Shown one piece after another: positions 55,611-64,000 of a DNA stretch of 64,000 bases. The notes beneath the pieces were generated by a model. The model worked only from the letters and a program-made list of their open reading frames with translations. It searched no databases and had not been told where the DNA came from. Origin of the DNA: Lachnospiraceae bacterium (lineage in GTDB: Bacteria > Bacillota_A > Clostridia > Lachnospirales > Lachnospiraceae); contig SFGN01000015.1 in the NCBI GenBank assembly GCA_004556565.1, positions 13,301 through 77,300 on the forward strand. The letters are read 5' to 3'. Position 1 is the first letter of the stretch; every line of letters begins with the position of its first letter. The position numbers and the translations under genes were made by a program.

Positions 55611-56141
55611 ATGCGGCTGCTTTTATATATATCAGATTTTATCATTCCGTTCCTTATTATTTCCATTGTTATCTGTGGGCTTGCCAACAAAGTAAATGTT
55701 TACGACAGATTTATCAAAGGTGCCCGGAGCGGTTTTCTCACGGTAATCAAAATCATGCCCACCCTGATCGGACTGATGACCGCAGTAGGTATTCTCCGCG
55801 CCTCCGGATTTCTGGAATTCATTTCCGGAATCATCGGACAATTCACAATACATATTGGTTTCCCCGGAGAACTCGTCCCGCTCTGCATCGTCAAAATGTT
55901 TTCATCATCGGCCGCTTCGGGCCTCCTTCTGGACATCTTAAAAGAATACGGCCCCGACTCCCTGATTGGAAAAATTGCCTCAATATCACTTTCCTGCACA
56001 GAAACAATTTTTTACACAGTAAGCATATATTTTATGTCCGTAAATGTCACTAAGGCAAGATACACCATCCCCGGCGCTCTGATCGCTACATTATCAGGTC
56101 TTATCGCCAGCGTCATTCTGGCAGGATATATGCCAACATAA
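55611..56141 (+). CDS. spmB: Spore maturation protein B
   Basis: 176 residues, the usual length. Membrane protein of the same nucleoside-recognition family: FIKGARSGFLTVIKIMPTLIGLMTAVGILRASGFLEFI and VKMFSSSAASGLLLDILKEYGPDS, then ISLSCTETIFYTVSIYF, are typical SpmB segments. The ATG at 55611 follows GGAGG by 10 nt; an earlier in-frame ATG would add 25 polar residues. Transcribed away from the DUF885 gene. Confidence 0.92.
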   Translation: MRLLLYISDFIIPFLIISIVICGLANKVNVYDRFIKGARSGFLTVIKIMPTLIGLMTAVGILRASGFLEFISGIIGQFTIHIGFPGELVPLCIVKMFSSSAASGLLLDILKEYGPDSLIGKIASISLSCTETIFYTVSIYFMSVNVTKARYTIPGALIATLSGLIASVILAGYMPT

Positions 56142-56299
56142 TATATCGATTCAACAGTTCAGAAATATTCAAAATATAATACCCTTCATACAAACTCGAT
56201 TTGCCCACAATTTTAATAATATCTGCATTGTTCTTCATATTGTTTTGATACTTTGGATATGCTAAAATAGAAAAAACGGACATTGGAGGTGGGTTGGCC

Positions 56300-56974
56300 A
56301 TGGCAAAAGTAATTTTGAAAAATTTGAATAAAACATATCCAAACGGATTTATTTCTGTAAAAAATGTCTGTCTTGAGATTTCAGATGGTGAATTTGTTGT
56401 GTTCCACGGTCCAAGCGGATGCGGCAAATCCACGATACTTCGTATGATTGGCGGAGTGGAAGATATTACCTCCGGTGAGATTTACCTCGGCAATGATTTG
56501 TTAAATGACATTCTTCCGAGAGACAGGCATCTTGCGATGGCTTTCCCTCATTATGCCCTGTACCCTCACCTGAATGTGTTTGAAAATATTGCACTCGGCC
56601 TCCGTCTCAGGAATTTTCCATATAATATTATAAACTCCCGTGTGAAGGAAGCCGCCGGTTTCTTTGAAATCTCGTCCCTGCTGGACAATCGTATCCGTGA
56701 TCTGAATGACCTGGAAAAGCAGCGGGTCGCATTATCCAAGGCAGTCGTTTTCCACCCGAAGGTTCTTCTTGTGGATGAAGATTTCGCACAGGATGATGAT
56801 ATCCGGCATTTTGAAATGGTTCAGGACATTTTAAAAATCAACAAAGAACTCGGCATCACTGTTCTTTACGTCACAAATGACGGCGATGAAGCACTGGCTC
56901 TCCATAAAAAAATCATTTACATGGAAAATGGCGAAATTACAGAAATCAAAGAGGCCGAACCGGAAGAGGACTGA
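56300..56974 (+). CDS. Degenerate MsmK/UgpC-like ABC ATPase
   Basis: 224 residues. It clearly derives from sugar-type ABC ATPases (AFPHYALYPHLNVFENIALGL), with an intact Walker A HGPSGCGKST (36-45) and Walker B KVLLVDE (154-160). But the Q-loop Gln is Pro83, the LSGGQ signature reads LNDLEKQ (135-141), the D-loop is changed and the switch His is Asn193. The regulatory C-terminal TOBE half (about 130 residues) is missing. It has no permease or binding-protein neighbours. It may bind ATP without driving transport, or be a regulator; decay is less likely because the frame and the site GGAGGTG are well kept. Confidence 0.8.
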   Translation: MAKVILKNLNKTYPNGFISVKNVCLEISDGEFVVFHGPSGCGKSTILRMIGGVEDITSGEIYLGNDLLNDILPRDRHLAMAFPHYALYPHLNVFENIALGLRLRNFPYNIINSRVKEAAGFFEISSLLDNRIRDLNDLEKQRVALSKAVVFHPKVLLVDEDFAQDDDIRHFEMVQDILKINKELGITVLYVTNDGDEALALHKKIIYMENGEITEIKEAEPEED

Positions 56975-57002
56975 ACATCATTTTCATATTGATATAATAA
57001 AA

Positions 57003-57051
57003 ACCCCTCTTATTTACAATCCATTAAACTATTGTAAATAAGAGGGTACTT
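57003..57051. terminator. Strong bidirectional terminator
   Basis: CCTCTTATTTACAAT pairs with ATTGTAAATAAGAGG around an 11-nt loop; T-runs flank both sides, so it serves both the ABC ATPase gene and rsmI, which converge. Confidence 0.9.
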
Positions 57052-57052
57052 T

Positions 57053-57907
57053 TTAAGAGTTTTCCCCACGGGCGAGATAGTTATACACATCCCGTTTTGA
57101 TAATCCCCTGTCTTTTGCAACTTTTTTCATTGATTCTTTTTTATCAATTCCCCTGGAAAGATAAATCTGCATATGATCTTCTATGCTCATTTCTTCCCAT
57201 CGCTTCTGCTCTTCCATTTCCATATCTTCACGGCTTCGCCCTTCAATAACCAGGACGCACTCACCTTTCGGTTCATGTTCCACATAATAAACACACGCTG
57301 TCTCCAGTGTCGCTGCAAATGCTGTTTCATGCTTTTTAGTAAGTTCCCGGCACACTGTGATCCGGCGTCCTGCTCCCAGACGTTCTTTCAACAGCTCAAG
57401 CGTTTTTAACAGCCGATGAGGTGCTTCATACAGAATAATCGTCCGGGTTTCTCTCTCCAGCTCTTTCAGAATTTCTTCCCGCTCCTTTTTATCTGACGGA
57501 AGAAATGCTTCAAATGCAAATCTTCTGGTCGGTAATCCCGAAATTGTCAGTGCCGTGATACACGCAGCTGCCCCCGGAAGCGAAGTGACAGTAATCCCCG
57601 CATCATAGCACATCTTCACCAGTTCTTCCCCCGGATCGGAAATTCCCGGCGTCCCCGCATCAGTTATCAGTGCAATGTTTTCCCCGGCAAGCAGACGCTC
57701 CACCAGCTTCCTGCCTTTATCAAATTTATTATACTCATGATAACTCGTCATCGGTGTCTGGATTTCAAAATGATTGAGAAGTTTAATACTATTGCGGGTA
57801 TCTTCTGCTGCAATCAGATCCACTTCCTTCAATGTCCGGATTACCCGGAATGTCATGTCTTCCAGATTGCCTATCGGAGTTGCACACAAAAATAATGTTC
57901 CTGCCAT
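57053..57907 (-). CDS. rsmI: 16S rRNA (cytidine1402-2'-O)-methyltransferase RsmI
   Basis: 284 residues from the second in-frame ATG (GTLFLCATPIGNLEDMTFR). Family blocks: ATPIGNLEDMT, AAEDTRNSIKLLNHF, LITDAGTPGISDPGEELV, SLPGAAACITALTISGL, and RTIILYEAPHRLLKTLE. Tetrapyrrole-methylase fold; it 2'-O-methylates C1402 in the 30S decoding centre with SAM. Last gene of the trmN-ricT-holB cluster, 45 nt after trmN-like. Confidence 0.95.
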   Translation of the reverse strand: MAGTLFLCATPIGNLEDMTFRVIRTLKEVDLIAAEDTRNSIKLLNHFEIQTPMTSYHEYNKFDKGRKLVERLLAGENIALITDAGTPGISDPGEELVKMCYDAGITVTSLPGAAACITALTISGLPTRRFAFEAFLPSDKKEREEILKELERETRTIILYEAPHRLLKTLELLKERLGAGRRITVCRELTKKHETAFAATLETACVYYVEHEPKGECVLVIEGRSREDMEMEEQKRWEEMSIEDHMQIYLSRGIDKKESMKKVAKDRGLSKRDVYNYLARGENS

Positions 57908-57952
57908 ATCTATCCCCATTTTCTGCTGTATCTCTTCATTAATTGTGAACTG

Positions 57953-58669
57953 TTATTGATACATGATGATCGGAGGCTCTACTTTCACCCTCGATTTTCC
58001 GCCTTTCATCCCTTCAATAAGAACCATTGTCGGTTCTTTATCGATATATGGATGTACAAACTGAATCCGTTTTGGCTCAATCCGGTAACTGCACATCTTC
58101 AACATAATCTCTGCCAGACGGAAGGGCTTGTGTATCATATAGAACCGCCCCTTGCTTTCCTCAAGAATCCTGCTGCTTTCACGAAGAATATCCTCCAATG
58201 TGCAAAGCACTTCATGCCGTGCGATCGTACGTGCGTCACCACAATTTTTCAGGCCATGATTATCTATCATATACGGCGGATTAATGGTAATGACATCAAA
58301 AGAGGCAGTCCCGAATATGTCCGCCGCCTCTTTGATATCTCCTGTTACAATGTCTATTTTCTCCTGCAGACCGTTCAGCGCCACGCTGCGCCTTGCCATA
58401 TCTGCACTTTCTTCCTGAATCTCAAGCCCGGTAAAATGTTTTCCTTTTGTCTTTGCCGAAAGGAGTATGGGGATCACGCCTGTGCCTGTTCCCATATCCA
58501 GCACACGCTCCCCGGGCTTCACTTTCACAAAATCCGACAAAAGAACTGCATCAACGCCAAAACAAAACTTCCGGGAATCCTGAATGATCTCATATCCGCT
58601 GAGCTGCAGATCATCCATCCTTTCCCCGGGCTTCAGAAACGATTCCGCTTCCTCTCTGGTCCTCATCAT
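57953..58669 (-). CDS. TrmN6-type methyltransferase (tRNA1(Val) A37-N6 family)
   Basis: 238 residues. Rossmann SAM site VLDMGTGTGVIPILL and the N6-adenine motif INPPYM are present, as is the conserved QDSRKFCFGVDAVLLSDF start region. Family members methylate A37 of tRNA1(Val) in E. coli; the Firmicute equivalent (YabB) lies in the same neighbourhood. The first ATG overlaps the ricT stop by 4 nt. Confidence 0.9.
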   Translation of the reverse strand: MMRTREEAESFLKPGERMDDLQLSGYEIIQDSRKFCFGVDAVLLSDFVKVKPGERVLDMGTGTGVIPILLSAKTKGKHFTGLEIQEESADMARRSVALNGLQEKIDIVTGDIKEAADIFGTASFDVITINPPYMIDNHGLKNCGDARTIARHEVLCTLEDILRESSRILEESKGRFYMIHKPFRLAEIMLKMCSYRIEPKRIQFVHPYIDKEPTMVLIEGMKGGKSRVKVEPPIIMYQ

Positions 58670-59565
58670 TCTAATTTCGACGCTCCCGTTTCCTTTTCCA
58701 ATGCTGCAAGCTTCTTCATCTCTTCTTTAGAAATCTTCGACTTCTTGCGGTGAGGCTTAAACTTCAGCTCATCCGCATGATATTCACGAATTTCCTTCTC
58801 GTCATCATCCAGTGTCACTATAACTTTCACAAGTTTCCGCAAAACACTCAATGAATTCACAACTCCTGACAGACCTTCTGGTGTCGTAACAGTATCTCCT
58901 ACTGCCGGAAGCTGGCTGTTCAAATGTTCATAAGTCTCTTCCTCATTTGTCAGGCAGCACATCAGCCTTCCGCAAACACCTGAAATCTTTGTCGGATTCA
59001 GGGATAAATTCTGTTCCTTCGCCATTTTAATAGAAACCGCGGCGAACTCTGACAAATAAGTATTACAGCAAAGCGGCCTTCCGCAGATTCCTATTCCGCC
59101 GCGTATCTTCGTCTCATCACGGACTCCGATCTGGCGAAGTTCAATCCTTGTACGGAATACTGCCGCCAGGTCTTTTACCAGCTCTCGGAAATCAATTCTT
59201 CCGTCCGCCGTAAAATAAAACAGAACCTTATTATTATCAAATGTATACTCTGCATCAATCAGTTTCATCTCCAATCCGTGCTTGCGGATTTTCTCCAGAC
59301 AAATCTGAAATGCTTCTTTTTCTTTTTCCCTGTTCTTTTCTTCCGTCTTCCTGTCCTGATCTGTTGCGATCCGAATTACGGATTTCAACGGCTGTACAAC
59401 ATCTTCTTCCGGAACATCCTTCGGTCCGGTTACGACCCGTCCGAATTCCACGCCCCTCGCCGTCTCAACGATTACGCTGTCCCCTTTCTTAATTTCCAGT
59501 TTTCCCGGAGAGAAAAAATAAATCTTTCCCGCCGCCCGGAAACGCACTCCTATTACATTAATCAT
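58666..59565 (-). CDS. ricT: PSP1-domain protein RicT (YaaT)
   Basis: 299 residues. The PSP1 C-terminal domain shows GGIGICGRPLCCNTYL and KISGVCGRLMCCLTNEEETY, the cysteine-rich blocks that bind an iron-sulfur cluster in the RicA-RicF-RicT (Y-) complex, which acts with RNase Y in mRNA maturation and affects sporulation and competence. Length and position after holB match Firmicutes in general. Confidence 0.93.
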   Translation of the reverse strand: MINVIGVRFRAAGKIYFFSPGKLEIKKGDSVIVETARGVEFGRVVTGPKDVPEEDVVQPLKSVIRIATDQDRKTEEKNREKEKEAFQICLEKIRKHGLEMKLIDAEYTFDNNKVLFYFTADGRIDFRELVKDLAAVFRTRIELRQIGVRDETKIRGGIGICGRPLCCNTYLSEFAAVSIKMAKEQNLSLNPTKISGVCGRLMCCLTNEEETYEHLNSQLPAVGDTVTTPEGLSGVVNSLSVLRKLVKVIVTLDDDEKEIREYHADELKFKPHRKKSKISKEEMKKLAALEKETGASKLE

Positions 59566-59570
59566 TCCTG

Positions 59571-60566
59571 CTAATTCTCCTTTATTGTCAGCAAAAGCAA
59601 TTCCATCGTAAGCTCAAAATTTACATTAGACTTCAATCTTGCCTTTGCCTTTTCAATTGCCTCCAGTATCAGCTCCAGCCCTTCATAAGAAGATTTACTT
59701 GCTCTTTCCCTGATTGGCCGCATCTGATCCGAAAATACAACCCTGTCCACACTTTTTGTTGCTTTATAAATCAATACATCCCGGTACCATACCGCGATGA
59801 TATCCAGATAATCCGTAATATCCATCTTAAATTCAGAACATTTCTTTACCGCTTCCGCAAGCTCGTCCGCCTGCATACCGTCAATATTACGTAAAAGCTT
59901 TACTGCTTCCTCTTTTATCTCATTAAAATGCTCTGACGTGGCAAGCGAAATTGCTTTTCCCATATTTCCCTGTGCAAATGCGACACAGATATCTGCCTTA
60001 TAATCCGGAATCTCCATATGCTCCATCAGGTATTTTTTCACAAGCTGATCTTTAATATTTCTCAGCTTCAGCATCACACACCTGGAACGGATCGTCGGAA
60101 GGAGTGTGTCAGCATTTTCAGTCAGAATCATGATGACTGCATACTCCGGCGGCTCTTCTATCGTCTTGAGAAGGGCATTCTGTGCCTGAACATTCATCAT
60201 ATCTCCGTCAGCTATAATATAAATCTTATATTTGCTGCTGTAAGGCTTAATCACAATATCGTTATTAACCTGCTCACGGATTTCATCAACAGTAATTGTT
60301 GACGGTTTCTCATGATGTATGCGAATGATATCCGGATGATTTCCGCTCAAAGCCTGTCGGCAGGAACGGCATTTTCCGCAGGCATCTCCGTCCGGTTCAC
60401 GGTTCTCACACTGAAGGCTCATTGCAAAAAGATTCGCAAGAAGTTTCTTGCCCGATCCTTTCTCCCCATTCAGGATATACGCATGGGAGACCATTCCTGA
60501 ATTCACTGCATTTCCGATATACTGAATAATATTCTTATGTCCGACTACATCCTTAAATCCACTCAT
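59571..60566 (-). CDS. holB: DNA polymerase III subunit delta' (HolB)
   Basis: 331 residues from the ATG 3 nt after AGGTGAT; an earlier ATG has no spacing. AAA+ clamp-loader subunit: FKDVVGHKNIIQYI, NGEKGSGKKLLANLFA (P-loop), the zinc module CGKCRSCRQ, DGDMMNVQAQNALLKTIEEPP and LPTIRSRCVMLKL (sensor 1 region and SRC motif). It loads the sliding clamp together with delta and DnaX. Confidence 0.93.
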   Translation of the reverse strand: MSGFKDVVGHKNIIQYIGNAVNSGMVSHAYILNGEKGSGKKLLANLFAMSLQCENREPDGDACGKCRSCRQALSGNHPDIIRIHHEKPSTITVDEIREQVNNDIVIKPYSSKYKIYIIADGDMMNVQAQNALLKTIEEPPEYAVIMILTENADTLLPTIRSRCVMLKLRNIKDQLVKKYLMEHMEIPDYKADICVAFAQGNMGKAISLATSEHFNEIKEEAVKLLRNIDGMQADELAEAVKKCSEFKMDITDYLDIIAVWYRDVLIYKATKSVDRVVFSDQMRPIRERASKSSYEGLELILEAIEKAKARLKSNVNFELTMELLLLTIKEN

Positions 60567-60737
60567 AATATCACCTGCCATCTCCTATAGTAAAATATAT
60601 TCCTGCTGTCCGAACGGCCTGTTACTCCGGAATCTTCCTCACTAAGTGTCCAGGCATATATTCTCACTAAGCTCGTGAAAGACCTTGCTAAGTGTTCATA
60701 TTATATCATAATTTCTATCTTAGTAACAGAGTTAATT

Positions 60738-61325
60738 TCATTTACGGTTCACCTGTATATAAGAATAAATTTCATCCGCACACTGTTTAAATTCCATATT
60801 TCGGAATTTTTTCATTATCCCGGATTTTTCCAGATTTTCTTCCGAAAAATCTTCCGAATCTGCCAGAAATCTTCTGCAAAGTTCGGCATATTTGGGATAA
60901 GCCTGTTCTTTCTCACGCTCCAATGCCCTTGACAGTCTGATGCCGTCCTCTACTTCCACATAAATCGGGACAACAGCCTCTTCACCATAATATTTCCGCA
61001 TTGCCTCATAGGACTCCAGTGTTCCGATCACAATATAATCGTATTTCTCCAGATCTATCTGCCCGTCATCCGCAGTAAAGTATTTCCAGACGCCATGTAC
61101 TGTATTATATGCCCGGAGCTCAATCACACGCCCTTCCTTGTCCAGCCGGTCAAGCTCTTCTTCGCCGACAAAATGGTATTCCACTCCATCTGTCTCTCCT
61201 TCCCGAATCGGTCGGGTTGTATATAAAATAATTTCCTTCAGTTCCGGAATTCTCTTACGGATTTCCTTAAAAAAAGAATCCTTTCCTGAAGAACTTTTTC
61301 CCATAATGTAAAAAATTTTACTCAC
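60738..61325 (-). CDS. Guanylate-kinase-like protein
   Basis: 195 residues from a GTG placed 7 nt after GAGGTG, overlapping the stop of the decarboxylase gene. P-loop YIMGKSSSGKDSFFKEI, then YTTRPIREGETDGVEYHFV (the GMP-binding block) and a lid region. It belongs to the guanylate kinase family but is a second, divergent type found in this Clostridia cluster at the place where other Firmicutes have tmk; the nucleotide substrate is not certain. Confidence 0.85.
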   Translation of the reverse strand: MSKIFYIMGKSSSGKDSFFKEIRKRIPELKEIILYTTRPIREGETDGVEYHFVGEEELDRLDKEGRVIELRAYNTVHGVWKYFTADDGQIDLEKYDYIVIGTLESYEAMRKYYGEEAVVPIYVEVEDGIRLSRALEREKEQAYPKYAELCRRFLADSEDFSEENLEKSGIMKKFRNMEFKQCADEIYSYIQVNRK

Positions 61326-62775
61326 CAGTCCACACCTCAATTTTCCCGTGCCGCTTTAAACCCTCGATATCAAATCCCATTTTATCATACATTTTCAACA
61401 TTTCTATCACTTTATACGAAATTCTCTCGCCCGGGACAACTAAAGGAATTCCGGGTGGATACAAATACGCATATTCAGCCGAAATATACCCATTGCACAC
61501 ATCCCACGGAAGAAAACAGGCTTCTCCATTATTCTTTCTTGCCTTTTTCATTATTTTAGCAATCTCATAGCTGTTATATACACATTCTGCTTTTATCAGG
61601 GATGTTATTTTTCTCTGCTCGTCTGTCTTTCCATCTGTTCTAATGCAGCCGGATAATGCTTTCTCCCTTTCTATTTCTTTATCAATCCCATAGAGTGCCC
61701 GCACAAGCCTGTCCATTCCTTCTTCTGTATCCGCCACAGATGTCATGGCAAGAACATAAGACCCTGTTGACATTTCCATCTGAAGATGATAATTTTCCAG
61801 AAGACGTTTTTTTAGCATAATTCCTGTCCATCCGGTGTTTTTGACAGAAATCACCAGCTTCGACCTGTCGTAGCATTCTGTTTCTGCCAGATGTAAATAT
61901 TTAAGGCTCTGTAATTTTCCCCTTGTGTATTCCAACAACTTCACATATTCAGAAAAAATCTGATCTCCCTTTTCTTCAATCATGCTGACACACTCGTCAA
62001 TTCCCGCCATCAGCACATAAGACGGGCTGCTTGTCTGAATCATATGTAAATAACTTCTGACTTCTTCCCTGTCGATAATATTCCCATTCATATGAAGCAA
62101 TGCCGTCTGTGTCAAAGCCGGAAGTGTTTTATGAAGACTGTGAATCACAATATCTGCCCCTTTTGAGACCGAATTTTGCGGAAAATATGGATGGAAACCA
62201 AAGTGTGCCCCGTGTGCCTCATCGACAATTAGCGGAATCCCATATTTATGAACAATTCCGGCTATATTTTCCACATCCGAGACCACACCGTCATAGGTAG
62301 GCGATACAATCACCACCGCCCGGATATCCTGATGGTCTTCCAATGCTTTTTCCACATCTTCTTTCCTGATTGCCCCGTTTAATTCAAACTCATCACAAAA
62401 ATCAGGGTATAAGTAAACCGGCTTTAATTCATTCAAATAGATTGCATGATACACGGACTTATGACAATTTCTCGCCACAAGAATTTTATCCCCTTTTTCA
62501 GTACAGCCCATAACAGCGCTCAATATTCCCGAGGTACTCCCGTTAATCAGAAAGCAGGTTTCATCAGATCCGTACAAATCGGCTGCACGTTTTTGTGCTT
62601 CATGCAAAATTCCTTTTGCATGATGAAGATCATCAAATCCGTCAATTTCTGTAATATCTATCCCATATGGAAGTCCGGCTCCTGTAACCTTCTCATTTCT
62701 CTTATGCCCGGGCATGTGGAATCCGTAAAAATCCGAATCCCGGTATTCTGTTAATTTATCATATAATAATCCCAT
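61318..62775 (-). CDS. Orn/Lys/Arg decarboxylase-family protein (YaaO-like)
   Basis: 485 residues, a PLP fold-type I enzyme. Blocks seen: FHMPGHKRN, FLINGSTSGILSA, VARNCHKSVYHA, VSPTYDGVVSDVENI, IVDEAHGAHFGFH and the PLP-lysine motif HSLHKTLPALTQT. The C-terminal domain ends with PPGIPLVVPGE. Members decarboxylate lysine, arginine or ornithine to polyamine precursors; substrate not determined. The start follows GGGAG. First gene of the cluster that runs to rsmI. Confidence 0.9.
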   Translation of the reverse strand: MGLLYDKLTEYRDSDFYGFHMPGHKRNEKVTGAGLPYGIDITEIDGFDDLHHAKGILHEAQKRAADLYGSDETCFLINGSTSGILSAVMGCTEKGDKILVARNCHKSVYHAIYLNELKPVYLYPDFCDEFELNGAIRKEDVEKALEDHQDIRAVVIVSPTYDGVVSDVENIAGIVHKYGIPLIVDEAHGAHFGFHPYFPQNSVSKGADIVIHSLHKTLPALTQTALLHMNGNIIDREEVRSYLHMIQTSSPSYVLMAGIDECVSMIEEKGDQIFSEYVKLLEYTRGKLQSLKYLHLAETECYDRSKLVISVKNTGWTGIMLKKRLLENYHLQMEMSTGSYVLAMTSVADTEEGMDRLVRALYGIDKEIEREKALSGCIRTDGKTDEQRKITSLIKAECVYNSYEIAKIMKKARKNNGEACFLPWDVCNGYISAEYAYLYPPGIPLVVPGERISYKVIEMLKMYDKMGFDIEGLKRHGKIEVWTGE

Positions 62776-62849
62776 CTTTTCTCCCGCAAAAATAAAATAT
62801 ATAACTGTTTGGCCTCGTATCTTGTATCATATCATATTTGCGGATTAAA

Positions 62850-63353
62850 TCAAAATCTTATCTGTCCGCAGGCAATTTTTGTTCCTGCATTTCCCGACGG
62901 CTGTGTAGTAAAATCATCAAGATTGACATGTATGATTACCGTCCTTCCGACAATTTCCCTGACCGTAAATCTATCGGTGAGAAAAATCTGGAAAGCATAA
63001 CCTTTATTTCCAAACAAAGGCGGCATATCCCCCGCATGATACGGATGCGGGCAATTACCCGAATTATAATGTGTCATAGCTTTTGCAAACGGGTCGCTTT
63101 TATTTCCACTGCATTCCCTTCCTTCATGGATATGAAAAGCAAAAATCGGACTTTTACAGTTCTCTTTTTCTGCCGGAAGTCCTGATAATTCTGCCGCTAC
63201 AAGCACTCCCTGCCTTGTCTGGTAAAACCGCACTGTCCCCCTGATATCAGGATATGCATCACTGCCTTTCATCAAAGCTGATGCAGTCGGTGTTCCTCTG
63301 AGAACAGAGATAAATTTTATAAATTTCCCAAATCCTGTATAATCTTCCATCAC
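62850..63353 (-). CDS. Cu/Zn superoxide dismutase-like protein
   Basis: About 167 residues; the start is a GTG 7 nt after AGGAAG or the next codon, an ATG. SOD-like beta-barrel signatures are FAFHIHEGREC (His74, His76), THYNSGNCPHPYHAGDMPPL (His95, His103, His106, Asp109) and IIHVNLDDFTTQPSGNAGTKIACGQI (last copper His), so the full metal ligand set seems present. There is no signal peptide, unlike most bacterial SodC, so it would be cytosolic. Oxygen protection fits the hemerythrin elsewhere in the window. Confidence 0.85.
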   Translation of the reverse strand: MMEDYTGFGKFIKFISVLRGTPTASALMKGSDAYPDIRGTVRFYQTRQGVLVAAELSGLPAEKENCKSPIFAFHIHEGRECSGNKSDPFAKAMTHYNSGNCPHPYHAGDMPPLFGNKGYAFQIFLTDRFTVREIVGRTVIIHVNLDDFTTQPSGNAGTKIACGQIRF

Positions 63354-63411
63354 AAATATACTTCCTTTTGATTTCTGATAATATTACTATATGGCAATCA
63401 GAAAAAAAGGT

Positions 63412-63434
63412 TAAAAAGGCGGCATCATGCCGCC
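63412..63434 (-). terminator. Terminator of the holin operon
   Basis: GGCGGCAT and ATGCCGCC form a compact stem; read on the minus strand it is followed by TTTTTAACC. Confidence 0.75.
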
Positions 63435-63581
63435 CTATCTCTTTTGATTAATTGGTGCAATTCCCTCTTTTCGGACATTATGTGTCTGATTCTGGTCTTC
63501 CACCTTAACTTTTTGAGTTACACTGTTAAATTTTTCGTTGGATTTTTTACGCTGCTGTTTTTCCAGTTCCTTTTTATCCAC
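63435..63581 (-). CDS. Small basic protein (48 aa) after the holin
   Basis: Reads from a GTG placed 4 nt after GAGGTGAT, a near-perfect ribosome site: a Lys/Gln-rich start, VTQKVKVEDQNQTHNVRKEG, and a terminal INQKR. No TM segment or cysteine; probably disordered. It is in one operon with the holin-like gene and ends at a terminator. I cannot name the family with confidence. Confidence 0.6.
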   Translation of the reverse strand: MDKKELEKQQRKKSNEKFNSVTQKVKVEDQNQTHNVRKEGIAPINQKR

Positions 63582-63621
63582 AATTATCACCTCGGGGATA
63601 GAATAACCGGATATAACAGAA

Positions 63622-63825
63622 TTATTCACATTCAGTACATTCCGGAAGGCCTGCAACAGAAGTCAGCATTGACAAAATTCCCGACAGTACCGCCGCAGAA
63701 ACCACCATTTTCACATCCACCTGACTCAAAAGTGCCGCCGACCCAATTGTTGCAATCGCTGTCTGGGCAACCGTCTTAACCGCCCGGATTCCGGCAGCCT
63801 TCGCCCATTTTTTCCAATCTCTCAT
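63622..63825 (-). CDS. Small holin-like membrane protein (phage r1t holin type)
   Basis: 67 residues. MRDWKKWAKAAGIRAVKTVAQTAIATIG, then a second hydrophobic stretch (VVSAAVLSGILSMLTSVAGLPE), is the layout of r1t-type holins: basic N-terminus, two TM helices, acidic tail. The start follows AAAGGAG. There is no other phage gene nearby, so it is probably a domesticated chromosomal holin; in Clostridia such genes may serve sporulation or toxin release. Confidence 0.75.
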   Translation of the reverse strand: MRDWKKWAKAAGIRAVKTVAQTAIATIGSAALLSQVDVKMVVSAAVLSGILSMLTSVAGLPECTECE

Positions 63826-63946
63826 AATTACTCCTTTCGGATGAAATTTGAATGACTATACTTATTATTGATTCGTATGATATTCCACAAGACATAAAAA
63901 TATGTGTCAAGCATTTTTGAAAATGTCCTAAAATAAGTGAAACATT

Positions 63947-63973
63947 AGCCCCGTCAATTCGGGGCTGTTTTAT
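63947..63973 (+). terminator. Intrinsic terminator at the right edge
   Basis: AGCCCCG and CGGGGCT with a 6-nt loop are followed by a T-rich run on the plus strand. The gene it serves is not obvious inside the window. Confidence 0.6.
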
Positions 63974-64000
63974 TTTGGGAATCCTACTCGGTGATGATTA

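Noticed and set aside
63435..63825. A prophage at the right end, suggested by the holin-like gene
   Set aside because: No other phage genes are present; the two small genes end in their own terminator next to housekeeping genes.

Overview
The window looks like chromosomal DNA of a spore-forming, Gram-positive gut Clostridium relative, most likely Lachnospiraceae. The reasons are moderate GC, strong AAGGAGG-type ribosome sites, S-layer-homology (SLH) surface proteins, spmA/spmB, the rsmI-trmN-ricT-holB-gmk-like-decarboxylase cluster of Firmicutes, and a hemerythrin. This is a family-level inference; no search was run. I saw no rRNA, tRNA, insertion sequence or conventional CRISPR array.

Layout. 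0.4-2.6 kb: a PD-(D/E)XK nuclease-like protein with an in-frame EIGK repeat, then a zinc-dependent-type dehydrogenase. 2.6-26 kb (almost all minus strand): a large membrane-associated locus built on a tubulin-superfamily GTPase, a C-terminal remnant of a vWA-like protein, coiled-coil/TM proteins, a 1326-residue membrane protein with a zinc finger and an HEXXH peptidase domain, a transglutaminase-like lipoprotein, several zinc-ribbon proteins (one with a C-type-lectin-like ectodomain, one frameshifted in a 36-bp repeat), a membrane-anchored GH3 enzyme, an AAA+ ATPase and an M48 protease. 26-30 kb: a small protein and a TIR-TM-beta-propeller protein (plus strand). 30-39 kb: NYN-LOTUS protein, phosphodiesterase, and two SLH-anchored exoproteins (CAP domain; a 1641-residue GH20). 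39-43 kb: bacteriohemerythrin, an isochorismatase-CinA fusion, and a channel-like protein with a C-terminal RyR domain.

43-50 kb: a type I-C CRISPR-Cas effector operon (cas3, cas5, cas8c, cas7) with only a truncated cas4, no cas1/cas2 and no array in the window. Between cas3 and cas5 lie a DUF3990-type (ADP-ribosyltransferase-fold) putative toxin and a putative partner. The gap upstream of that toxin holds the most interesting object in the window: a single degenerate 32-nt type I-C repeat (starts GTC, ends GTGGATTGAAAT, inner stem TTGG/CCAA kept) directly followed by a spacer-like segment whose first 11 nt (ATTTTAAGTTA) recur, in the same register and next to a TTC PAM, over the transcription start region of the toxin/cas promoter. 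This is the architecture of a CreA/CreR-like crRNA-resembling guide that would make Cascade repress the toxin-antitoxin-cas5-cas8c-cas7 promoter.

50-53.5 kb: a scarred region with gene fragments, an arsenic/metal-type module (ArsR, frameshifted permease, thioredoxin-like protein) and a duplicated spmA 3' fragment. 53.5-64 kb: spmA, DUF885 peptidase-like protein, spmB, a degenerate ABC ATPase, the housekeeping rsmI-to-decarboxylase cluster, a Cu/Zn-SOD-like protein and a small holin operon.
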